From NCBI RefSeq assembly GCF_007970465.1, contig NZ_CP042429.1:372001-436000 (forward strand): a DNA stretch of 64,000 nucleotides, in the 5' to 3' direction. Position 1 is the first letter of the stretch; each line of letters begins with the position of its first letter. Shown here in pieces: positions 1 to 8,918 of the stretch. The position numbers and the translations under genes are program-made. The DNA is from Corynebacterium nuruki S6-4. GTDB taxonomy: Bacteria > Actinomycetota > Actinomycetes > Mycobacteriales > Mycobacteriaceae. The notes below the pieces were generated by a model. It ran no database searches. It had not been told where the DNA came from and was given only the letters and a program-made list of their open reading frames with translations.

Positions 1-968
1 GAGCCCACTCCCTTCCGGTCGTCCGATTCCGCGGTCAGGTACCACTGGATCGTGGTGTCACGTGGGGCCTCCATCGTCCCGGACTGCAGGGCCTTCGTGG
101 CGTCTCCGGTGATCCGGGACCGGATACCGGACACCCGTCGGGAATGGACGGACCGCCGGTCCTCGGTCCCGTCCGTCCGGACATGGACGATGAACCGGTC
201 CTTGCTGTCCCGACGGTCGGTGTCCTGGGCGTCCTTCTTCGCCTCTGCGGTGGAGACAGTCAGATCGACCCCCTCAGGGAGATCCAGGAACCTGCTGTTG
301 AGATAGCGGACGATACCGCGGCGGTCATTCCGGCACTCGTCGCGGAGATAGTCCCCGTCCACCGTGTCCGGGTGGTCCTCGCTGCCGAGGAAGAGGAAGA
401 CCGTACCCTGCCCGGCGTCCGCGATCTCGTCCGTCTTCAGCAGGGAAGCGTCGATGTCGATCCCGGGGATGGTGATGTCCGGCCGGATGCAGTCACCGAA
501 GCTGTCCACGAACTCGCCGTTCTCGTCGTAGAAGTCGAAGTCCTTCAGCTCCCAGTAGACGTGGTCGCCGTCCTGTCGTCGGTGGATCCAGATCATCCAT
601 CCCTCAGGATCTTCCCTGGTCCAGGAGGCGACGATGATCCCGTAGGGGTTCCACTCGTAGCAAGACGCCTTGAAACCCTGGCCGTAGTTCTGCCCGATCC
701 CGATCTCCCGGCCCCCGCCGCCGAACGAGGAGAGGAAATTAGGGAGTTCGTCCGCGCCCATCCCGCAGCCGTTGTCGGCGATGTAGCGGCGCAGGATGCC
801 GTGCTTCTGGAAACCCTGCGGTTCAATCCCGAAGTTGATCCACGTCGCACCTGCCTGAACGGAGTTGACGGCGCCTTCCCGGGCCCACTGGAACTTTCCG
901 CCGGCATGGTATGCCTCGGTGATGAGGTGGTGAACGTCGTATTCGTTGACGCCGACGCGCTTGCTCAT
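1..968 (-). CDS. GHKL (HSP90/MutL/MORC-like) ATPase, 3' end beyond window
   Basis: The reading frame opens at ATG 968 behind a good Shine-Dalgarno (GGAGAAG) and stays open to the window edge, so at least 322 residues are present and the C-terminus is missing. The first 100 residues carry a GHKL ATP-binding fold: an N-box with E31 and N35, a G1 motif DNGCGM (65-70) and a G2 loop GIGQNYGQGFK (90-100). The usual N-box Asp/Ala pair is replaced by Q38/A39. After about residue 110 the protein is rich in acidic residues and Trp, with no recognised domain. It lies 136 nt downstream of the DUF262 gene on the same strand, so it probably belongs to the same transcript as the Type ISP enzyme. Known: prokaryotic MutL/MORC-like GHKL ATPases occur with restriction systems. 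Inferred: an ATP-driven clamp or regulator of the cassette. Could also be an unrelated HSP90-like protein. Confidence 0.8.
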   Translation of the reverse strand, partial: MSKRVGVNEYDVHHLITEAYHAGGKFQWAREGAVNSVQAGATWINFGIEPQGFQKHGILRRYIADNGCGMGADELPNFLSSFGGGGREIGIGQNYGQGFKASCYEWNPYGIIVASWTREDPEGWMIWIHRRQDGDHVYWELKDFDFYDENGEFVDSFGDCIRPDITIPGIDIDASLLKTDEIADAGQGTVFLFLGSEDHPDTVDGDYLRDECRNDRRGIVRYLNSRFLDLPEGVDLTVSTAEAKKDAQDTDRRDSKDRFIVHVRTDGTEDRRSVHSRRVSGIRSRITGDATKALQSGTMEAPRDTTIQWYLTAESDDRKGVG

Positions 969-1104
969 GGTCTTCTCCGTTGCTGTCGTGTGTGTCGGGG
1001 TAGAGCATATTGGCAGCGTGGTCGGGAATTATCGTTCCTCGAACAGATATTCCTCTCGTGGGTCGACAGGATCAGTGCCTCCCCGGTCACCCCGGATCGC
1101 TGTA

Positions 1105-3264
1105 TTATGCGTCGGGCGTCGTGGTCTTGCCTGCACGGTAGGCCGCTCGGACCTGGTCAAGTGTCTGACCGGTACCCTCGACCGCCCACCAGATCCATCC
1201 GTTCTCAGACTCTGATCCGGCGGCCACCCGGGCGGCCATGGACGGGGAGGGGTACGTAGTCCCGTCCAGGGCGATGTCGCCATCAGCGGTGACTGTTGCC
1301 GTTGTACCGTGCCATCGGCTGCTCTGCCGGGCGCAGTGGAGGACGGTTCCGACGGGGAGGGCGCCGGATCTGACGAGGTCCTTCAGCGTAACTGTCGTGG
1401 AGGGAGTGGTCGGTCCGGATACATGGTCGGTGACGGTGCAGCCTTCCGGAACCGGCCAGATCGTGAGGATCTCCTCGACAAGTTCGCTGGTCCGTGCCTC
1501 GATGGTCTCCTCGTCCCACACTGGTGGTTCTAATGTGGTGGCATCCCTGGTCAGAAGGACATCATCGTGACTGATCAGGTCCGCACGCTTGGTGGTCCAG
1601 GCGCTGTTGCTGACCTTGCTGTTGAGCTTCTGGGTGAGCAGAGTCAGGTTACCGATCTGGTCGAGGACCGAATCCCGTGTGGCCTCCTGCTCCTCGGTGA
1701 GGTCTGCGGGCCAGTGCTTCCGCCACTTCTGGGGCATGAGGTGCTCCACTGTGCCCTTACCGCGGGGGATTGGTCCCATGGACAGTTGTTTACCGTCAGG
1801 GTAGCCACGCCGGTTGTCTTCGACTGCCTCAAGGACCATACGTAGTCGGTCGCGTCGGTATTTCTGGAAGGCCCGGGCGCCGACCAGGGACGCTCGGACA
1901 TCGTGGTCACTGGGCCAGTACCCGATGGTCGTGGCGTTGGCGGTGAGGAAGCGCGCAGTTTCCGAGGGGAGTGCGTCCTGCGGGGACTTGCTCAGCGTTT
2001 TCATGAGGTCGATGATCAGCCGGTTCCCGCCCTGGGACGGGACCTTCACCAGCGCCCGTCGGACAAGCCATCCCTCCAGGATGACGAGGACGCATCCCTT
2101 GTCCTCCTGGGGGATTCCGGACTGTTCGGGCTCGTCGAGCCAGATCAGCAGGGGCCGGGTGATCTCGGAGTCGAGAGTGCTGATTCGGTAGCTGAACAAT
2201 TCCGGTCGGCTGAGCTCTCCGATGGGTCGGGAACCTCCCTCGATGATCGACCGATAACGGTCGGACGACCTCTTGATGTGAGGGAGGAGGCCAGAGACGG
2301 GGATGTCGGTGGTGGCTACGTAATTCTTGAACTGACGGAACACTTCACGGATGGGAAATTCCGTGAGGGTACGGGCGATGAGCCACTGCCAGAGGAACCA
2401 GGAGGAACGCGAGTTCGTCACCCGACCGTAGGTGATCTCCTTCTCCCACCAGTCGGTCTCGAACTGCTCCCAGTAATTCGCGTAGGCGTCTTCCGCCTGG
2501 TGCTGTGCGGTGTCGAGGTTCTGGAAGACGAAGTTCTTGATGAGGTCTGCGGCGGACAGCGGGGTTCCGCGGGCGTTGAGGGTCTCGAAGATGGCCTGGG
2601 CGTCCTCATTGGAGTCGAGCTGGATGTTCACGATGCGCAGGCGGTCGAGAATGGTACTCACCAGGGCGGTCGCCCGTTCCGGGGAGTCATCGTCATCCAG
2701 CCACGTGTCGATCGCCTCCATGAAGAACCGGTGCGCGGGAACCAGTCGGGAGGACGTCGAGTCGCCTTGGGGGCTCCCGGATGGGCAGACGTTGCTCGCG
2801 TCGAGATATGTGGCAGTCATGGCTGAGACGAAGGCGGTGCGGTCCTTGTTGGTCGGCCAGAGTTTGTACCTGTCGTCGTCGGTCTGCCGAATGTACTCGG
2901 GGTTCTCGATCAGGGGGAGAACCTGTGCTGCGATCTGTTCATGGCCGTGGGCGACCAGTTGCCGGTACAAAGCATTGAGGATGATCTGGAGCGTAGTGAG
3001 GCGCTGCTGGCCGTCAATGGCGATCCACCGGGGCAGCCCACCGAACGGGGAGTTGCGGCTCTGGAGGACGACTGCCCCGAGGAAGTGGGTGGACTGGTTG
3101 TCGTGTGAAGCCAGCGAGTCGTTGGTGAGCCGGATGATGTCCTCCCATAGCGGCTCCCACTGGATGTCCCGGGTCCAGACGTACGGGCGCTGGAACAGCG
3201 GGACGTCGATCCGGACGGGGGTCTGGAAGATCTCCCGGAGGCTCTGGAAGTTGGGCGGGATCAT
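1105..3264 (-). CDS. GmrSD-like DUF262 + DUF1524 (HNH) nuclease with C-terminal RAMA-like domain
   Basis: 719 residues. The DUF262 domain is N-terminal (VPLFQRPYVW at 21-30, diagnostic DGQQR at 84-88), expected to bind or hydrolyse nucleotide. A DUF1524 HNH-type nuclease begins near residue 500 (VEHLMPQ at 506-512, GNLTLL near 538, conserved Asn soon after). The last ~90 residues resemble the RAMA domain (dG-ID-LDG-YPSPSMAA-NGW-W pattern, about 625-695), a fold found with adenine methylases and restriction enzymes. The start at 3264 is set by a four-base ATGA overlap with the stop of the Type ISP gene; an in-frame ATG at 3396 lies deep inside that gene and is rejected. GmrSD-family proteins are Type IV modification-dependent enzymes; here the neighbour makes N6-methyladenine, so the RAMA-like tail may sense methylation state. 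Function is inferred. Confidence 0.88.
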   Translation of the reverse strand: MIPPNFQSLREIFQTPVRIDVPLFQRPYVWTRDIQWEPLWEDIIRLTNDSLASHDNQSTHFLGAVVLQSRNSPFGGLPRWIAIDGQQRLTTLQIILNALYRQLVAHGHEQIAAQVLPLIENPEYIRQTDDDRYKLWPTNKDRTAFVSAMTATYLDASNVCPSGSPQGDSTSSRLVPAHRFFMEAIDTWLDDDDSPERATALVSTILDRLRIVNIQLDSNEDAQAIFETLNARGTPLSAADLIKNFVFQNLDTAQHQAEDAYANYWEQFETDWWEKEITYGRVTNSRSSWFLWQWLIARTLTEFPIREVFRQFKNYVATTDIPVSGLLPHIKRSSDRYRSIIEGGSRPIGELSRPELFSYRISTLDSEITRPLLIWLDEPEQSGIPQEDKGCVLVILEGWLVRRALVKVPSQGGNRLIIDLMKTLSKSPQDALPSETARFLTANATTIGYWPSDHDVRASLVGARAFQKYRRDRLRMVLEAVEDNRRGYPDGKQLSMGPIPRGKGTVEHLMPQKWRKHWPADLTEEQEATRDSVLDQIGNLTLLTQKLNSKVSNSAWTTKRADLISHDDVLLTRDATTLEPPVWDEETIEARTSELVEEILTIWPVPEGCTVTDHVSGPTTPSTTVTLKDLVRSGALPVGTVLHCARQSSRWHGTTATVTADGDIALDGTTYPSPSMAARVAAGSESENGWIWWAVEGTGQTLDQVRAAYRAGKTTTPDA

Positions 3265-6200
3265 GCGGGGGCTCCGTTCTGTTCCGTGGCGCTGGGGGTG
3301 ATTCCGGCGATGATCTTCTGCGTCTCCACAGCGACGGTGGTGACGCGGCCGATAAGGTCGATGATGTAGCGAGGGTTGTCCTGCTCGTCGCACCAATCGT
3401 TGGGGTCGTTGGTGATGCCGGAGGCCTTATCCGTCTTCACCTGCCACCGGTCGATGACCCAGCCCAGGGCGGACCGGGAGCCGAGCATGTATTCCTCGGC
3501 CTCCTCGGGAATGTCGATGATCGTGACCTTCGGGTTGTAGATGATGGTGGTGTGGTCGGTGACGCCCTTCGTCTTCTTCCACTTCATCTTCGTGACCCGC
3601 CAGGTCTCCCGGTCGGAAGGGTCGGCGGTCTTCTTCACATCGACGGTCAGCGGGTACGGTTCCACGGTCTCGAAGTTGATGTGCAGGTCCATGAGCTGCT
3701 GACCCGCGGTGGCGAGTGCATCGAAGCGGGACCGGTCGGTCGGCGTCTGGATGTGAGGGAGCATCTTCTTCAGGTCCGCGGCATAGGTTTCCCGGTAGGC
3801 GGGGTCGTGCAGTTGGCCGTAGACGAAGTGGAAGATGTCGTCCTTGGTGATCTCTTCGCCGAGGACCTGCCGGTAGATGCCGAGGATCTCGTCGGTGATG
3901 TTGTCTATACGACGGTAGCCGTCGGCATCGACGTCATTTCCGTCGGAGGACGTGGCGGAGAAGTCGAGAGTCCCGGATTCCGGCTCGACCTTTTCATAGG
4001 TCCAGCGAGGAAAGAACTGACCGGTATCCAGAGTGTGGAGGTTAGGCAGAAGGTCCGTGGCAATCGGTGTGAAGTCGAAGTGCGATCCGGAGGCGGTCAG
4101 GATGATTCCAATGTTCTTGTGACGAGGGGTGGGGAATAGTGATGGGAGTAGGGATACAATTTCATTGATCTGTCGGTCGAAGTAAGTATTTTGTTTCTGA
4201 AATGGCCTATATAGGCTAATTCGGAATCCGTCCTCATCCAAGTTGATCTCATCGCCTCGAGCGAGTTGCTGTTTGAGGCCTCGGCTCCAATTCGTGGAGC
4301 CTGGACCTGTAATGTCAGGATGTGTGGCGAGGAAATCATTAACGTCGGAAACCTTTACCTTCTGAATGTTATTGTCTCTACGCCGTGTTGCGAATAGTGA
4401 TCTTGCCTGACAATACTGATCGGATATTGACTGTACCTGTTCGTGGAGCTGCACATCCGAGTACGAATAGCACCAGGCATCACGAGCTGTACTGAGACCG
4501 AGGGAATAGGTTGAGAAGAATTGGGGAACTCCGTTTTCGTTCTTTTTGTCTCCGAGGATCGGCCAGGTGGCGAAGTCTTCGGAGCGCTGGTTGACCCAGT
4601 CACCCTGGATGTTCGGGGTGATCGATGCCCAGTCGAGATTCTCCAGCGTCGCCTTTGAGACCAGGGAGAGCTTCTCCTCTCGGGAGAGGTAATCGCCGAT
4701 GTCCTTGTAGAAGACCTCGCAGGAACCGGTATGTGCAGGATCTTTGACACCGATCCAGATGGCGATGGTGTTCCGGGACCCCGAACCGAAGACCTTGCCG
4801 CCTTCTCTACGTGAGAGTTCACCGGTCGTGCGCTGGTTACCACGCAGGTTGTAGACGTAGATTCGTGAGTAATCCTCTGCCAGAGACAGTCGGATACCGT
4901 CTGCCGTATTGCCGTCGATCCACCCACCGTTCGAGACGAAGGAGACGATCCCCTGGCTCCCGATGCGGTCCGTGGCCCAGCGGAAGGCTCGGAGGTAGGA
5001 ATCGTAAAGGTTTCTCTTCAGTGCTGCCGTCGAATATTTCGCGTAGGTCTCCTCGATCCGGGCATCCAACGTCGGGTACTTCAGGTTCGCGTTGAGATCG
5101 TTCGCCGAGGTCTGTCCCACAGAGTACGGCGGGTTGCCGACGATCACATTGATGGGCGATGCGAGCTGCGCCTCGATACGCTCGTTGTTGGCGGGAAAGA
5201 CCTCCAGATCTAGCTCATCATTGTTCTCCGAGATCTGGAACGTATCCGCCATGACGATACCGGGGAAAGGCTCGTAATCCTGGGTATCAGCGTTCTGCCC
5301 CGGCTCGCGGGTCAGCGCATGGTACGTGGCTTCGATGTTCACTGCGGCGATGTAGTACGCCAGCAGCATTAGTTCATTGGCGTGCAGTTCGGTGGCGTAT
5401 TTGCGGGCCAGGTCCTCCGGTCGGATGAGACCGGACTGCAGCAGGCGCGTCATGAAGGTCCCCGTGCCGGTGAAGCCGTCGAGGATGTGCACGCCCTCGT
5501 CAGTCAGCCCCTTACCGAAAGCGTTCCGGGAGGCGGTGTCCGCAGCCCGGAGGATGAAGTCCACGATCTCGACCGGGGTGTACACGATGCCCAGGGCGTC
5601 CGACTGGGCCTTGAAACCGATACGGAAGAACTTCTCGTAGAGCTCCGCGATGACCTGCTGCTTTCCCTCCGCACTCTGTACCTCGGAGGCACGGACCCGG
5701 ACCGAGGCGTAGAACTTCTCCAGCCCGGCGGTCTCGGACTCCAGACCGTAATCGTTGAGAGCCTCCACCATGGTCTGCATGACTTTGGACACCGGGTTGT
5801 GCTCGGCGAAGTTCTGGCCCTCGAAGAGGGCGTCGAAGACCGGCTTGGTGATGAGGTGTTGGGCGAGCATGGAGACGGCGTCCGCTACAGACACGGATTC
5901 GTTCAGATTGTCGCGCAGCCCCTGGACAAAGGTGTCGAAGCGCCGGCGCATGACCGAACGGTTGCCCGTCTCGTTGTAGACGGCGGTGATCCGGGTGATG
6001 AGGCGGTCGACGATGTCAGCGACATCGGCTGCCCAGTCCTCCCAGTAGGTTCGGGTGCCGACTTTGTCGACGATGCGGGTGTAGATGGCCTGGGTCCATT
6101 CGGACAAGGCGAACAGAGCCATCTGGCTACCGGTGACAGCATCACCTTCCCTGGTCTGTGCCTGGTCCTGAGGATCAGCGGTGCCCTCGGCGAGAGACTC

Positions 6201-8267
6201 ATCCTCGGTGGTGGGCCCGACGTGGCCGCCGAGCAAACGGTCGGACTCCTTGCCGTTCTTCTGCGGTTCTTTCGCATTGAGGGCGATGGAGTTCACCATG
6301 GCATTGAAGCGCTCATCATGAGCGCGCAGGGCATTGAGCACCTGCCACACCGTCTTGAACCGCTTGTTGTCGCCGAGAGCAGCAGCGGGTGCAACACCGG
6401 CGGGCACAGCGACCGGCAGGATGATGTAGCCGTAGTCCTTGCCCTCGGCTTTTCGCATCACCCGGCCCACCGACTGGACCACATCGACGACCGAGTTGCG
6501 TGGATGGAGGAACAGGACAGCGTCCAGTGCCGGAACATCCACACCCTCCGACAGGCACCGGGCATTGGTCAGGATGCGGCACTCGTCATCGGCGACAGGG
6601 GCCTTGAGCCAGGTCAGTTCCTCATTGCGCTGCAGGGCGTTGAAGGTGCCGTCGACATGGTGGACCTCACAGCGCAGATCGCGGTTCGTTCCCTCGATGC
6701 TGTGACCTTTGTCCTCCTGTTCATTGAGAAGGTCCTGGTAGGCGGTGACCACCTGCGGGAACATCTCGGCGACCTGCTTGGAGGATTTGATGTCCTTGGC
6801 GAAGGCCACCGCCCGTCGCATCGGAATCTCGCCGGGGGAGAAAGACGACCCGTCCGGGGCGGTGCCGGCCCGCTTGGCCAGACCGTTCCAGCAACCGACG
6901 ATCTTCGAGGCATCGTCCAGATTCAGTTCACCGTCCGTCGCGAGCGATCCCTGGAGTTTTCCTGCCATGACGGAGTCATCGACCGTGAGGACCAGCACCT
7001 TGTAATCGGTGAGCAGGCCACGGTCCACCGCCTCGCCGAAGGACAGTCGGTGGAACTCCGGGCCGAAGGTGTCCAGATCATCCATGGAGACGATCTCCGC
7101 GGAGTGTTCCTCGGCCTTGGACTTCGTTGTGTCATCGAACAGTCGGGGGGTGGCGGTCATGTAGAGCCGCTTGGCGGACCTGATGAAGTCCGGATCGTGG
7201 ACCTTCACGAAATTCGAGGCGTCCTCTCCGTCGAGGGTGACGCCGGTGGTGCGATGAGCTTCATCGCAGATGATGAGATCGAAGGCGTCCGCGCCATGCT
7301 GTTGTGCTTCGTGGATGGCCGGCAGGGACTGATAGGTGGTGAAGACAACCGTCAGACCCTTCGCGCGGCGGCGGTGCCCGCCGAGCTTTTCCGCCAGGAC
7401 GGTTCCGTCGGTGGTGACGGGGATGATGACGTCCTCGGTGGACATGTCCTCGGTCGCGCGCGAGACCTTGTTGTCCGAGCAGACCGCAAAACTGCGCATG
7501 TCGACAGTGGACTGGGCGTTCCACTCGCGCAGCGTCTGGGACAACAGGGAGATCGACGGGACCGCGAAAAGGATGCGCGCCTTGCCACCGAGATCCCCGG
7601 CGAGACGTTCCGCGATCTTCAGGGAGGTGAAGGTCTTGCCCGTGCCGCAGGCCATGATGAGTTTGCCGCGATCGGTGGTGGTTCCGTCACCCTCGGCCCA
7701 GCCCTGGAAGACGGCGTCCACCGCTTCACTCTGGTGTGGGCGAAGCTCGTGAGGCTTCTTCGGGGTGAGATCGACCTGCAGCGAATTCTGCGGCCAGGCG
7801 ATATCCCAGCTGACCGGGGAATCCTCCAGGTCCTTCATACTGATCCGGGTGACCGGAATCTGCTGCCCCTCCAGGGCGGCCTCGGCGTTCTTCCCCCACT
7901 TGTCGGTGGTGGAGATGATCACCCGGCGGGTGAAAGGGGCCTTGCCGGACTCGGTGAAGAAGGAATCGATGTCCTGCTTCGCCAGGCGGTGCTCCGGGTC
8001 GTAGAACTTGCACTGGACTGCGGCGAACTCGTCGTCGGTACCGAAGTCCGGTCCGGTCTCCCTGACGTGGGCGACGATGTCGATTCCATTGTCGCCGTGG
8101 TTGTGACGGCCCGGCCAGTCCGGCCACCGCCACACCTTGTCGTACTGCTCATGCAGGGTCGGGTCGAGCTCGAACCAGCGGACCATGAGTTGCTCGAACT
8201 GCGTGCCCCGTTCGGAGGTGGAGCGGGAGGTGCGGAACGCATCGATCACATCATGCACAGAAGCCAT
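3261..8267 (-). CDS. Type ISP restriction-modification enzyme (nuclease-helicase-methylase-TRD)
   Basis: A 1668-residue single chain with the full architecture of LlaBIII/LlaGI-type enzymes. An Mrr/PD-(D/E)XK-like nuclease has D63 and Q85-x-K87. The SF2 helicase shows Walker A ACGTGKT (206-212), DEAH (335-338) and QSVGRVMR (598-605). After a helical coupler (about 640-890) comes the N6-adenine methylase, with YTPVEIVDFI (896-905), SAM motif FTGTG (932-936) and catalytic NPPY (1045-1048). The target-recognition region occupies roughly 1200-1500. Such enzymes methylate one strand of an asymmetric site and cut after ATP-driven translocation. ATG 8267 has no Shine-Dalgarno but sits 8 nt after TAAACT, fitting a leaderless start. 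GC falls to about 40% over 4.14-4.56 kb, inside the TRD, unlike the rest of the gene. It leads a three-gene unit with DUF262 and GHKL genes. All catalytic motifs look intact. Confidence 0.93.
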   Translation of the reverse strand: MASVHDVIDAFRTSRSTSERGTQFEQLMVRWFELDPTLHEQYDKVWRWPDWPGRHNHGDNGIDIVAHVRETGPDFGTDDEFAAVQCKFYDPEHRLAKQDIDSFFTESGKAPFTRRVIISTTDKWGKNAEAALEGQQIPVTRISMKDLEDSPVSWDIAWPQNSLQVDLTPKKPHELRPHQSEAVDAVFQGWAEGDGTTTDRGKLIMACGTGKTFTSLKIAERLAGDLGGKARILFAVPSISLLSQTLREWNAQSTVDMRSFAVCSDNKVSRATEDMSTEDVIIPVTTDGTVLAEKLGGHRRRAKGLTVVFTTYQSLPAIHEAQQHGADAFDLIICDEAHRTTGVTLDGEDASNFVKVHDPDFIRSAKRLYMTATPRLFDDTTKSKAEEHSAEIVSMDDLDTFGPEFHRLSFGEAVDRGLLTDYKVLVLTVDDSVMAGKLQGSLATDGELNLDDASKIVGCWNGLAKRAGTAPDGSSFSPGEIPMRRAVAFAKDIKSSKQVAEMFPQVVTAYQDLLNEQEDKGHSIEGTNRDLRCEVHHVDGTFNALQRNEELTWLKAPVADDECRILTNARCLSEGVDVPALDAVLFLHPRNSVVDVVQSVGRVMRKAEGKDYGYIILPVAVPAGVAPAAALGDNKRFKTVWQVLNALRAHDERFNAMVNSIALNAKEPQKNGKESDRLLGGHVGPTTEDESLAEGTADPQDQAQTREGDAVTGSQMALFALSEWTQAIYTRIVDKVGTRTYWEDWAADVADIVDRLITRITAVYNETGNRSVMRRRFDTFVQGLRDNLNESVSVADAVSMLAQHLITKPVFDALFEGQNFAEHNPVSKVMQTMVEALNDYGLESETAGLEKFYASVRVRASEVQSAEGKQQVIAELYEKFFRIGFKAQSDALGIVYTPVEIVDFILRAADTASRNAFGKGLTDEGVHILDGFTGTGTFMTRLLQSGLIRPEDLARKYATELHANELMLLAYYIAAVNIEATYHALTREPGQNADTQDYEPFPGIVMADTFQISENNDELDLEVFPANNERIEAQLASPINVIVGNPPYSVGQTSANDLNANLKYPTLDARIEETYAKYSTAALKRNLYDSYLRAFRWATDRIGSQGIVSFVSNGGWIDGNTADGIRLSLAEDYSRIYVYNLRGNQRTTGELSRREGGKVFGSGSRNTIAIWIGVKDPAHTGSCEVFYKDIGDYLSREEKLSLVSKATLENLDWASITPNIQGDWVNQRSEDFATWPILGDKKNENGVPQFFSTYSLGLSTARDAWCYSYSDVQLHEQVQSISDQYCQARSLFATRRRDNNIQKVKVSDVNDFLATHPDITGPGSTNWSRGLKQQLARGDEINLDEDGFRISLYRPFQKQNTYFDRQINEIVSLLPSLFPTPRHKNIGIILTASGSHFDFTPIATDLLPNLHTLDTGQFFPRWTYEKVEPESGTLDFSATSSDGNDVDADGYRRIDNITDEILGIYRQVLGEEITKDDIFHFVYGQLHDPAYRETYAADLKKMLPHIQTPTDRSRFDALATAGQQLMDLHINFETVEPYPLTVDVKKTADPSDRETWRVTKMKWKKTKGVTDHTTIIYNPKVTIIDIPEEAEEYMLGSRSALGWVIDRWQVKTDKASGITNDPNDWCDEQDNPRYIIDLIGRVTTVAVETQKIIAGITPSATEQNGAPA

Positions 8268-8275
8268 GGTCGGGC

Positions 8276-8281
8276 AGTTTA
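8276..8281 (-). promoter_or_regulatory. -10 box of the Type ISP gene
   Basis: TAAACT on the minus strand ends 8 nt before ATG 8267, placing the transcription start at or next to the start codon (leaderless). No clear -35. Confidence 0.5.
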
Positions 8282-8367
8282 CTTCGGCTGTACTCAGTTT
8301 CGGGGGAGGTCAGTGGGGTGTGGGGGATGTTCAGGAGCGCGGAGTACCCCCGAGGGTCTGTGACCCG

Positions 8368-8841
8368 TCAGCGGGCCGGAACACCCGGAATGCCGTTCGG
8401 GTACTTCTGGTTGACCGCGCCGCAGAGCGAGGGATCGGTGATGTATCCGTCCTCGCAGCCGTTGTAGGTCTGGATTTCGCCGGAGGAGGGGTTCGGGTTG
8501 CCGTTCGCGTCGTGTCCGTAACCGCACCGGTAGGCGGGGCAGGTGCCGCCGTCAGCGAACGGGATGGTGGCGGGATCCGGCGCGGTGTTCACGGGTGGGG
8601 CAACCTCTACCGGGCTGGCGGGCTCGACCGGATCGGGTGCCGGTGCAGGCGCCAGCGCGGGTTCGGGGGCGGTTGTCGGGGACGGAGTGGCGCTGCTTGA
8701 CGACATCGTCGATGACGAGGTCGTGGTCGACGGTGTGGCGGACGAGAAGGTGGGGGTCGAGCTGTCGTCATCGCTGCCGCAGGCGGCGAGGAACAGCGTG
8801 CCGGCGGCGCCGAGGGCGAGGACGGTGCGACGGATGGTCAT
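8368..8841 (-). CDS. putative secreted lipoprotein
   Basis: 157 residues from ATG 8841, preceded by AGGAG at good spacing. A longer in-frame start at 8898 lacks this. The N-terminus is a lipoprotein signal peptide (two Arg, hydrophobic core, lipobox LAAC) followed by a Ser/Thr then Pro/Ala/Val-rich linker, i.e. a surface tether. The C-terminal ~60 residues have six Cys in a short space (TCPAYRCGYG, NGCEDGY, DPSLCG) and look like a small disulfide-bonded domain. I do not recognise the family. It stands alone between the defence cassette and the divergent lipoprotein at 8919. Confidence 0.7.
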   Translation of the reverse strand: MTIRRTVLALGAAGTLFLAACGSDDDSSTPTFSSATPSTTTSSSTMSSSSATPSPTTAPEPALAPAPAPDPVEPASPVEVAPPVNTAPDPATIPFADGGTCPAYRCGYGHDANGNPNPSSGEIQTYNGCEDGYITDPSLCGAVNQKYPNGIPGVPAR

Positions 8842-8905
8842 GGGAAGCTCCTGACAGGGGCGGGAAAAGGAGGGCCTGACTGCGTTCCCGGTCAACAATA
8901 TGCGC

Positions 8906-8911
8906 TACGGT
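8906..8911 (+). promoter_or_regulatory. -10 box of the DUF732-like lipoprotein gene
   Basis: TACGGT followed by a 7-nt spacer and ATG 8919; no Shine-Dalgarno, so a leaderless start is likely. Confidence 0.45.
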
Positions 8912-8918
8912 TCACATC

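Noticed and set aside
144..1259. Long plus-strand open frame opposite the GHKL gene
   Set aside because: It is a high-GC shadow: no RBS, low-complexity composition, and the minus strand carries clear GHKL motifs.
3265..3396. 44-residue N-terminal extension of the DUF262 protein
   Set aside because: Lies wholly inside the Type ISP gene; the ATGA overlap gives a better start and the protein then begins at the DUF262 fold.
5382..8363. 993-codon plus-strand frame opposite the Type ISP gene
   Set aside because: Antisense shadow; the minus strand has all catalytic motifs of the helicase and methylase.
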